DNA of 64,000 nt. Source: Chitinophagaceae bacterium UBA4407. GTDB lineage: Bacteria; Bacteroidota; Bacteroidia; Chitinophagales; Chitinophagaceae. Under the pieces are notes generated by a model. That model was given only the letters and a program-made list of their open reading frames with translations. It searched no databases and had not been told where the DNA came from. Shown here piece by piece: positions 57,941 to 64,000 of this stretch. The position numbers were made by a program, and so were the translations under genes. Every line of letters starts with the position of its first letter. The stretch's first letter is position 1. The stretch spans positions 1 to 64,000 of the forward strand of contig DGQT01000040.1 in NCBI GenBank assembly GCA_002390845.1. The letters run 5' to 3'.

Positions 57941-59353
57941 ATGTACATTCAGCAATTATATACAGGTTGCCTTAGTGAGGCCGCCTATTTTATTGAGAGC
58001 AACGGCGAGGCAGCAGTGATTGATCCACTGCGTGATATTGAAGCTTACCTGCAACTCGCTGCAGAAAGAAAGGCCACAATTAAATATATTTTTGAAACGC
58101 ATTTTCATGCAGATTTTGTAAGCGGCCATATTGACCTTGCAAGTGCTACCGGTGCACCTATTATTTACGGCCCCGATACAAAAGCGAACTTTCCGGTGCA
58201 TGTATCAAAAGATGGTGAACAGTTTAAGTTGGGTGATATTACAATTGAAGTGTTGCATACGCCAGGTCACACATTAGAAAGCACCTGCTATTTATTGAAA
58301 GATGAAAAAGGAAAAGACCATGCAGTTTTTACCGGCGATACTTTATTTGTAGGCGATGTGGGCAGGCCCGATCTTTCGCAGCAGGGCGAAGTGCTAACCA
58401 TGCAAGACCTTGCGGGAATGTTGTATGAAAGCCTGAGGCAAAAAATTGTTCCGCTGGCGGATGATGTAATTGTATATCCGGCACATGGTGCGGGCAGCAG
58501 TTGCGGTAAAAATCTTGGCCCGAATACCTACAGTACAATTGGTGATGAGAAGGAAACCAATTACGCGCTACTAGCCAAATCGAAAGAAGAATTTATTAAA
58601 GCTGTTACGGATGGGCTGGCTACCCCTCCTTTGTATTTTCCGATAAATGCAGAGATCAATAAAACCGGTTATGAGAGTTTGGATGCCGTACTGGAAAAAG
58701 GTTTACATGCGTTGGATATTGAAGCCTTTAAAGCGGCCATGCAAAGGGATGATGTAGTTATTTTAGATACGCGCAATGCAGATATTTTTACACAGGGTTT
58801 TGTACCGGGCAGTATTTTCATCGGGCTTGAGGGGCGCTTTGCTGAGTGGGCCGGCAGCCTATTACCTTTTGATAAAGACTTGCTGTTGGTTACAGAGCCG
58901 GGCACGGAAAGAGAAACGGTTGTACGCCTTGCCCGTGTTGGTTTTGAGCGCTTTGCTGGTTATCTTGAAGGTAGTTTTGATACATGGAAAAACAGCGGCG
59001 AAACAGTTGATCTTATAATTGATGTTGAGCCGGATGAACTGGCGATGGACCTGCCTTTTGATGACCGTATTGTTGTCGTTGATGTGCGTAAAGAACCTGA
59101 GTTTGTAGAAGGCCATGTGGCCGGTGCTGTGAATATTCCCCTAAGTGATTTAACCGACCCCGGCAGTATGGCAAACATTGATGATAATGATAATCTTTAT
59201 GTGCATTGCGGTGGCGGTTACCGTAGCGTAATAGCCTGCTCTATGATGAAGCGGCAGGGTATTCATAACCTGCGCAATATCGCAGGCGGCTGGGCCAAGA
59301 TTGTTGAAGAAGACAGGATTGAAAGGGAAAAGAGCAAAGAGGTGTTGAATTGA
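57941..59353 (+). CDS. Metallo-beta-lactamase fold hydrolase with two rhodanese domains (persulfide dioxygenase-like)
   Basis: This 470-residue soluble protein probably handles sulfide-derived persulfides. The start is the ATG at 57941; the TTG two codons upstream is disfavoured by its distance to the -7 box. The N-terminal MBL domain (1-~250) has the metal motif THFHADFVSGH, then HTPGHTLEST, GDTLFVGDVGRPDL and PAHGAGSSCG, as in ETHE1-like enzymes. The first rhodanese domain (about 265-355) lacks the catalytic Cys: the loop reads TEPGTERE. The second (about 370-460) keeps it in HCGGGYRS. One domain is therefore probably structural and one catalytic. A strong terminator follows. Confidence 0.9.
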   Translation: MYIQQLYTGCLSEAAYFIESNGEAAVIDPLRDIEAYLQLAAERKATIKYIFETHFHADFVSGHIDLASATGAPIIYGPDTKANFPVHVSKDGEQFKLGDITIEVLHTPGHTLESTCYLLKDEKGKDHAVFTGDTLFVGDVGRPDLSQQGEVLTMQDLAGMLYESLRQKIVPLADDVIVYPAHGAGSSCGKNLGPNTYSTIGDEKETNYALLAKSKEEFIKAVTDGLATPPLYFPINAEINKTGYESLDAVLEKGLHALDIEAFKAAMQRDDVVILDTRNADIFTQGFVPGSIFIGLEGRFAEWAGSLLPFDKDLLLVTEPGTERETVVRLARVGFERFAGYLEGSFDTWKNSGETVDLIIDVEPDELAMDLPFDDRIVVVDVRKEPEFVEGHVAGAVNIPLSDLTDPGSMANIDDNDNLYVHCGGGYRSVIACSMMKRQGIHNLRNIAGGWAKIVEEDRIEREKSKEVLN

Positions 59354-59387
59354 TTTGATGATTTGGTGATTTGGTGATTTGGTGATG
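59352..59387. repeat. 8-bp tandem repeat (GATTTGGT) after the MBL-rhodanese gene
   Basis: Four units with period eight, the first being GATTTGAT, start at the stop codon. The stretch is low-complexity with no coding content. Confidence 0.8.
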
Positions 59388-59432
59388 AATACATTTTTTT
59401 GAGCCGGGCAGTTGAACATGTATGAGACTTTT

Positions 59433-59453
59433 GTTGCGTCGCACACTTGTGCT
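59433..59453. repeat. Half copy of the palindromic element (TCGCAC arm)
   Basis: The arm is preceded by the outer box TTTGAGCCGGGC (59398) and followed by AATATTGGGCTTTAAC, a relic of the inner part of the 361-bp element. The right arm is missing. Confidence 0.8.
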
Positions 59454-59497
59454 GTATTAATAATATTGGGCTTTAACAGCCGCTGATCTTTAATTTT

Positions 59498-59526
59498 AAA
59501 TCCTGCCGTTGGGCAGGATTTTTTTC
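59498..59526 (+). terminator. Rho-independent terminator between convergent genes
   Basis: A ten-base stem AAATCCTGCC/GGCAGGATTT with loop GTTG runs into seven T. It terminates the MBL-rhodanese gene on the plus strand and lies 45 bp from the end of the convergent acyltransferase gene. Confidence 0.9.
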
Positions 59527-59571
59527 GCGATAATTTCCTTTTTATCCGGTAATAAAACAATCAGAACTCAA

Positions 59572-60453
59572 TTAAATCACCATCTTCTTATATTTCTCTG
59601 CATCAAATTCCCACTTCCATCTGCGGTGGCTCCAGAGATAGCCAGATGGATGTTTGCGGATTGAATCTTCTACAAACGAAATCATTTGTTTGGTTATTTC
59701 TCCCTGCGGCAAACTGCGTGGTTCTGTGGTGAGTAAGACCAGATCAGTTTTATAATAACCGCGCTTTACTTTATAAAAATTACACATTACAATTGCGGTA
59801 TTTGCTACACGTGCACCACGTTCAGGGCCTTTTACAATTGGCGTCATCTTTCCAAAGAAGGTTGTCCAGTAAGCGTTTTCAGGGCTTCCGGGGTTTTGGT
59901 CGCCAACAAGGGCCAGGCAATATTGCTGTTTATTGTAGCCGGCAAATTTTGTTGCAAATTCGGTTGCTGCAATTAAATTGGCTCCAAACTTTTTACGCAT
60001 GTTGATGAATATCTTATCCAGGGCTTTATTGCTGATGGGCATATAAACCGTGAGCAACGGATATTTAAAATTGTGCGAGTAGCCAAGGTTGGCAAACTCC
60101 CAGTTAAAAAAATGCCCGCTGTGCAATTGTACTTTTTTGCCCGTAGCATAGAGATCATTCACCACTTCAAAATTGCCAACAAAACGTTTGTTCAGTTCTT
60201 CGCCTGAAATTGAAAACAGTTTGATGGTCTCAATAAAATTATCAATAAAGCCTTTATAAAAATCTTTCATTATTGCGGTTCGTTCTGCCGCTGTTTTTTC
60301 GGGAAAGGCAATGGTAAGGTTATCCATCACCACATCTTTTCTGTACCCGATAATATAATACATCAGTAAATAAATCCCATCGCTTATAATGTAAAGCACA
60401 CACCAGGGCAATAAAGAAAGTGCATACAAAAAACCGTAAATGATATAGTACAT
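59572..60453 (-). CDS. Lysophospholipid/lipid A acyltransferase (LpxL/HtrB family)
   Basis: This 293-residue inner-membrane-associated enzyme is expected to transfer an acyl chain onto a lipid A precursor or related lipid. An N-terminal hydrophobic segment (about 1-35, starting MYYIIYGFLYALSLLPW) precedes the acyltransferase domain. The catalytic H-x4-E motif is HFFNWE (about 116-121), and a GDQNPG stretch lies near 194. The open frame extends to 60612, but the upstream part covers a palindromic half copy. A -7 box (TATCTTTG, minus strand, 60494-60501) also favours the ATG at 60453. The exact acceptor lipid is not readable from the sequence. Confidence 0.88.
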   Translation of the reverse strand: MYYIIYGFLYALSLLPWCVLYIISDGIYLLMYYIIGYRKDVVMDNLTIAFPEKTAAERTAIMKDFYKGFIDNFIETIKLFSISGEELNKRFVGNFEVVNDLYATGKKVQLHSGHFFNWEFANLGYSHNFKYPLLTVYMPISNKALDKIFINMRKKFGANLIAATEFATKFAGYNKQQYCLALVGDQNPGSPENAYWTTFFGKMTPIVKGPERGARVANTAIVMCNFYKVKRGYYKTDLVLLTTEPRSLPQGEITKQMISFVEDSIRKHPSGYLWSHRRWKWEFDAEKYKKMVI

Positions 60454-60493
60454 TAAGTTGAAATGTTGACAAGTTGACTTGTTGAAATGGCTG

Positions 60494-60501
60494 CAAAGAT
60501 A
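60494..60501 (-). promoter_or_regulatory. Bacteroidota -7 box TATCTTTG for the acyltransferase gene
   Basis: The minus-strand TATCTTTG ends 40 bp before the ATG at 60453. The start site it predicts excludes the longer open frame. Confidence 0.55.
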
Positions 60502-60592
60502 ACAGATGCAGTTTTTACTTTTTACACACTGCGCTATAAAGACTGATTCAAAAGATGCAGGGTGGTGGCACCATGCCGCGCAACAAACCGAA

Positions 60593-60613
60593 CGTACAAG
60601 TGAGTGACACAAC
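60593..60613. repeat. Half copy of the palindromic element (inverse TCACTCA arm)
   Basis: CGTACAAGTGAGTGACACAA is intact and is followed by CAAAGCTTAATAGTAGCAGT and an AGCCGGCTACAAAAA box. No partner arm is seen. It lies between nadB and the acyltransferase gene. Confidence 0.8.
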
Positions 60614-60680
60614 CAAAGCTTAATAGTAGCAGTACAGCCGGCTACAAAAATTCTTTTTTTTCAGGCCGTGTAAGAAACTT

Positions 60681-62291
60681 TTATAAAATAATATTCTGCA
60701 ACAGTTCACTCTTCTGCGGATGATCTGTATTAAAATGCAGGCCGCGGCTTTCTTTTCTAAATTCAGCACCTTTTACAATTAAGTACCCAACACTGATTAA
60801 ATTTCTCAACTCGCACAACTGTGGCGATACTCGGGTAGATTTATACAAGGCCTCTGTTTCTTCATACAAAAGATCCAGGCGCTTCATGGCACGCTGCAAA
60901 CGTACATCGGTGCGCACAATACCCACATAATCGCTCATGATCTGTTGCAGCTCTTTTAAGCTTTGCGTTATCAGGATCATTTCTTTGGGATCGGAAGTTC
61001 CTTTGGCATTCCAGTCAGGAACCTGTATTTCTTTGTGAAGGAAAATTTTCTTTGTTTCCAATTCGTTTACCGCATCAAGATAAGCACGGTGTGCAAACAC
61101 CATTGCTTCGAGCAAACTGTTGCTGGCAAGGCGGTTGGCGCCATGTAACCCTGTGCTTGCGCATTCGCCGCAGGCATACAAATTCATAATAGATGTTCTT
61201 GCAAACTCATCTGTTTTAATACCGCCGCAACTGTAGTGCGCTGCCGGTGCAACGGGTATCATTTGTTCCATTACATTGATGCCAATGCTTTTACATTTCT
61301 CATAAATGTTTGGAAAGTGGTGAATAAATTTTTCCTGATCCATATGCCTGCAGTCGAGGTACACATGTTCTGTACCGGTGCGTTTCATTTCGCTGTCTAT
61401 GGCACGGGCCACAATATCACGTGGGGCAAGGTCTTTGCGTACATCATATTTCTCCATAAAGGCATCGCCATCTTTATTGCGCAAAATGCCGCCATCGCCA
61501 CGCACCGCTTCCGTAATTAAAAAAGAGGGCGATACCCCGGGTTCATATAAGGCTGTTGGGTGAAATTGTATAAACTCCATGTTTTCAATTCTTCCCTTTG
61601 CCCGGTACACCATTGCAATACCATCACCGGTTGCAATTTTCGGGTTGGTGGTTGTTCGGTAAGCCTGGCCGCAGCCACCACTTGCAAGCACCGTAATATC
61701 AGCCAGTATTTTTTCAATTTTATTGTTCTGAAGGTTTAATACATAAACGCCATAGCAGGTAATATCCAGTGTAGATTTTGTAACTAGAAAACCAAGGTGG
61801 TGTTGTGTAATAATATCTAGTACAAAACAATGATTAATAAGTTCGATATTTTTACAAACCTGCAACTGCTCCAGCAATGCTCTTTCCATTTCTTTACCTG
61901 TAACATCTTTATGGTGCAGTATGCGGTGCTCACTGTGCCCGCCTTCCATGCCCAGCGAATATTCGCCGGTTGCATCTTTATCAAAGCTTGCACCGTAGTC
62001 AATAATTTCCCGTATGCGTTCGGGGCCTTCTTTTACAACGATTTCCACAATATGCCTGTTGCATAAGCCATCGCCTGCAATAAGGGTGTCTTCAATATGT
62101 TTTTCAAAGCTGTCGTTCACTTCATCCCATACACCCGCAATGCCACCCTGTGCATATTTTGTGTTCGTTTCGTCAGCCTGTGTTTTTGTGATTACTGTTA
62201 TCTTTTTCTCGGGAAAATGTTTGGCTGTTTTTAATGCATAAGTAAGCCCTGCAATGCCTGATCCTATAACTAAGAAATCTGTTCGCTGCAT
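60681..62291 (-). CDS. nadB: L-aspartate oxidase
   Basis: This 536-residue FAD enzyme oxidises L-aspartate to iminoaspartate, the first step of de novo NAD synthesis. The FAD-binding motif VIGSGIAGLTYA is at the N-terminus, followed by KYAQGGIAGVWDEVNDS near 47. The catalytic-domain stretch LITEAVRGDGGILRN is near 257 and GLHGANRLASNSLLEA near 373. A helical C-terminal domain completes the protein. The start is taken as the ATG at 62291; the frame is open to 62330, but those codons run into a palindromic half copy. The partner nadA and nadC are not in the window. Confidence 0.95.
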   Translation of the reverse strand: MQRTDFLVIGSGIAGLTYALKTAKHFPEKKITVITKTQADETNTKYAQGGIAGVWDEVNDSFEKHIEDTLIAGDGLCNRHIVEIVVKEGPERIREIIDYGASFDKDATGEYSLGMEGGHSEHRILHHKDVTGKEMERALLEQLQVCKNIELINHCFVLDIITQHHLGFLVTKSTLDITCYGVYVLNLQNNKIEKILADITVLASGGCGQAYRTTTNPKIATGDGIAMVYRAKGRIENMEFIQFHPTALYEPGVSPSFLITEAVRGDGGILRNKDGDAFMEKYDVRKDLAPRDIVARAIDSEMKRTGTEHVYLDCRHMDQEKFIHHFPNIYEKCKSIGINVMEQMIPVAPAAHYSCGGIKTDEFARTSIMNLYACGECASTGLHGANRLASNSLLEAMVFAHRAYLDAVNELETKKIFLHKEIQVPDWNAKGTSDPKEMILITQSLKELQQIMSDYVGIVRTDVRLQRAMKRLDLLYEETEALYKSTRVSPQLCELRNLISVGYLIVKGAEFRKESRGLHFNTDHPQKSELLQNIIL

Positions 62292-62324
62292 ATTATCTTC
62301 TTGATTGATGCATAAAGTTATACT

Positions 62325-62344
62325 GCACAAGTGTGCGACGCAAG
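62325..62344. repeat. Half copy of the palindromic element (inverse TCGCAC arm)
   Basis: GCACAAGTGTGCGACGCAAG followed by AAAAGTTTAATTAAGATACT; the left arm is absent. Confidence 0.75.
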
Positions 62345-62455
62345 AAAAGTTTAATTAAGATACTACTGATGGGTACATACATTTCTTTTGTATTAATGGT
62401 ACAATGCAGTAAAGAAGTATTTTGAGCCGGGCTGAAGTTTTTCATGGCACCTTCT

Positions 62456-62470
62456 CTTGCGTCGCACTTT
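62456..62470. repeat. Half copy of the palindromic element (TCGCAC arm)
   Basis: CTTGCGTCGCACTTT preceded by TTTCATGGCACCTT and an outer box at 62421-62433; it breaks off after CACTTT. Confidence 0.7.
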
Positions 62471-62779
62471 TCAACTGCTGAAGCGCTAAGCAGCAAGGCG
62501 AAGATCATGTATTGTACCTGTTCCATTTTAATAGTGGCAAAAAAATAATTCTATAAATTTCAAGTCCTTTGTTTCCTGTTTTATTTTTCTGCCGACTTAT
62601 TCGTTACCAGTTTATGAATTCCCTGAATAATTATATAATGACGATGACTTGAATCTGCAAAAGAACAAATTAACAAAGCAGTAATTACTGCACTTACCTG
62701 CACCGCCAAACCATTGAAGCGGCATTATAAAAGATAAACGGAGTTGCTGAAAATCCTTATAAAGAGTAAGCCGTGCGAT

Positions 62780-62811
62780 GCCGAAAACACGAATAAAGAG
62801 TAGGCGAAAAA
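62780..62811 (+). promoter_or_regulatory. Upstream element GCCGAAAAC-N8-AGAGTAGGCGAAAAA
   Basis: This is the second copy of the element at 44285-44315, ending about 18 bp before the ATG at 62829. A partial echo, AAAGAGTAAGCCG, lies just upstream at about 62761. Confidence 0.4.
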
Positions 62812-62828
62812 CATTAAAAATTTTTATC

Positions 62829-64000
62829 ATGGCTATTTTAATGCAAGGTGCCTGGAACATACAGGTACAATCAAAAGAAGCTGCCCGGGATCAGCGCTTT
62901 GTAATATCCGGGGCAGATCTTAACAATGGTGCACATCCCGGTACCATTGGGTCTGCTGCGGTTTTTGTACGCGGCAGTTCATGGAATATTGTTATTCAAA
63001 GCAAATCTCCCGAAGGTTGGGTAAATTCAACAGAAAAAATTCACTTTCCTTCTTCTGCATTTTCGGGTTTTAATATTGCCTCTGATGACCGTGGCGGAGG
63101 CCTGGTAAGCGACCTGGATTTTAACGACCTGGTATTGCATTGTTCACCGGTTACCAACAGCGGCGTAACAGATTATTTTATGTATGGTAATGTAAGCTGC
63201 TATGAAGGGCTCTGCTGGTGGAACCCATGTTTCCGCGACTGGATTGTAATAGATACTGCCGTTAAATTGCAGGAAGCACTGAAGTACCCCATTATGCGTG
63301 AGTACATCGAAAAGGTATATCCCGACAGAATCTTTGAACAACCCGTTAAAAAGCCGATACCTATTCCCGATCCCGTTCCTTTTAAACCGTTAATGCTTCC
63401 TTTACAGGGAAATACTTTATTGCCTGGCAAAGAAACCGGTATTTTCCGCAGTGAGGCATACTCTGCAAATTCCAAAGCAGCTCCAAATATAAAAGAAGAC
63501 ACAACCAGCAGGTTTTCTTTTGCAGGCACTAAAAGCATAGCCAATGCTGCCGTATCTAAAACATTTGATATAGACCGTGTAAAAGTTGCAGGAATAATTG
63601 ACAAATTTTTTAATTGCCAGGTAAATACAATGCCCTCGGCCATTCTAAGGTTTCTTGAATATGACAGAACCAATGCTGAACTTGCAGGCGGAGCATATAC
63701 CGGCACCGGTACAAGGGAAATATTGGGCTATGCAATAACGGATAGCTTTGGCAATTATGTATTTCGTTTTCAGCGTACACTTTTTCAAAGCCTTAATGAA
63801 ATTAATGTTGATACTGCTGCAACGGAAAGTATTTTTACAACCGTTCAGCCAGATGTAATTGTACAGTTACTCGATGCTGCAAATACTTCAATTGTATTGT
63901 ACGAATCAGGATTGTATTCCAACGTTACTCCATTTAAAAATATCAACATCTGCTTTCCATGTTCAAGCACATTTAAGCCATGCGACGGGCAGGGAATTAT
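62829..64000 (+). CDS. Large protein of unknown function, 5' part (runs off the window)
   Basis: An open frame of 390 codons starts MAILMQGAWNIQVQSKEA and is still open at the window end, so the gene is partial. There is no signal peptide. Residues ~25-105 form a beta-rich region with DDRGGGLVSDLDFNDLVL, similar to the acidic DxDFNDLV motif of DUF4114-like domains in secreted proteins; that similarity is by eye only. A Cys- and Trp-rich stretch (SCYEGLCWWNPCFRDW) follows at about 124-139. A Pro-rich linker (KKPIPIPDPVPFKP) is near 174. The later part alternates beta-like segments, and CFPCSSTFKPCDGQ lies at the edge. I cannot assign a function. Confidence 0.75.
   Translation, partial: MAILMQGAWNIQVQSKEAARDQRFVISGADLNNGAHPGTIGSAAVFVRGSSWNIVIQSKSPEGWVNSTEKIHFPSSAFSGFNIASDDRGGGLVSDLDFNDLVLHCSPVTNSGVTDYFMYGNVSCYEGLCWWNPCFRDWIVIDTAVKLQEALKYPIMREYIEKVYPDRIFEQPVKKPIPIPDPVPFKPLMLPLQGNTLLPGKETGIFRSEAYSANSKAAPNIKEDTTSRFSFAGTKSIANAAVSKTFDIDRVKVAGIIDKFFNCQVNTMPSAILRFLEYDRTNAELAGGAYTGTGTREILGYAITDSFGNYVFRFQRTLFQSLNEINVDTAATESIFTTVQPDVIVQLLDAANTSIVLYESGLYSNVTPFKNINICFPCSSTFKPCDGQGI

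Larger units (their letters stand above)
62292..62828. other. Gap of 537 bp with two half copies of the palindromic element
   Basis: The gap contains two solo arms pointing away from each other (62325-62344 and 62456-62470), the outer box TTTGAGCCGGGCT at 62421-62433, and near its right end the GCCGAAAAC/AGAGTAGGCGAAAAA element. The short frame at 62293-62526 on the minus strand is partly built from the repeat and is not considered a gene. Nothing else is recognised. Confidence 0.7.

Noticed and set aside
59572..60612. Longer acyltransferase frame starting at 60612
   Set aside because: The extra 53 codons overlap a palindromic half copy and lie upstream of the predicted -7 box. The family N-terminus fits the ATG at 60453.
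60681..62330. Longer nadB frame starting at 62330
   Set aside because: The first 13 codons run into the repeat arm. The FAD-binding start MQRTDFLVIGSG fits the ATG at 62291.
1..64000. tRNA or rRNA genes
   Set aside because: No cloverleaf-like or conserved rRNA stretch was recognised in the intergenic regions. This was judged by eye only.

Overview
The window comes from a member of the Bacteroidota, most likely the family Chitinophagaceae. The evidence is a type IX secretion cargo protein of the gliding-motility C-terminal-domain type, promoter -7 boxes of the Bacteroidota form TAnnTTTG in front of several genes, little sign of Shine-Dalgarno sites, and the Bacteroidota-style ~800-residue duplicated FtsX/MacB-like permeases. 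No tRNA, rRNA, insertion sequence or CRISPR array was recognised.

Region 1 (1-38811) is an array of 14 paralogous, highly diverged permeases of about 790-820 residues, all on the minus strand. I number them 1-14 by coordinate, so permease 14 is the first in the direction of transcription. One T9SS cargo gene (5526-6956) interrupts the array. No ABC ATPase, membrane-fusion protein, TolC homologue or regulator is encoded in the window, so these are orphan permeases. Each gene of the array is preceded, usually 53-118 bp before its start codon, by a palindromic element with two unequal arms (TTGTGTCACTCACTTGTACG and the inverse of TTGCGTCGCACACTTGTACG) in fixed orientation. Three intergenic regions (before permeases 14, 10 and 2) also carry a promoter-like cassette: a sigma-54-like -24 element (TTGGCAY) and, always exactly 51 bp further upstream, two tandem dyads of the form TGTNCG-N4-CGNACA about 21 bp apart. 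This suggests three transcription units: permeases 14-11, permeases 10-3 plus the cargo gene, and permeases 2-1.

Region 2 (39193-48233) holds housekeeping and envelope genes: a THUMP-domain RNA methyltransferase, a DUF4407 membrane protein, the membrane insertase YidC, an AT-rich gene for an exported coiled-coil protein of unknown function, a lipoprotein-like N-acetylmuramoyl-L-alanine amidase, and a DUF72 protein. Region 3 (48333-54577) is glutamate synthase, gltB then gltD on the minus strand, with a copy of the palindromic element between them. Region 4 (55243-62291) has an S9 family peptidase, a metallo-beta-lactamase/double-rhodanese protein, a lipid A-type acyltransferase and L-aspartate oxidase (nadB). 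The right edge is the start of a large unrecognised protein that runs off the window.

The palindromic element is not confined to the permeases. Full copies, half copies and expanded copies lie in most of the other intergenic regions. Its arms and outer boxes are constant while the middle is exchangeable: a short loop, the promoter cassette, a CTCTGCGGTT-type repeat, a heptamer array, or about 260 bp of other sequence. CDS coordinates include the stop codon. All identifications were made by eye from sequence motifs; no database search was run.
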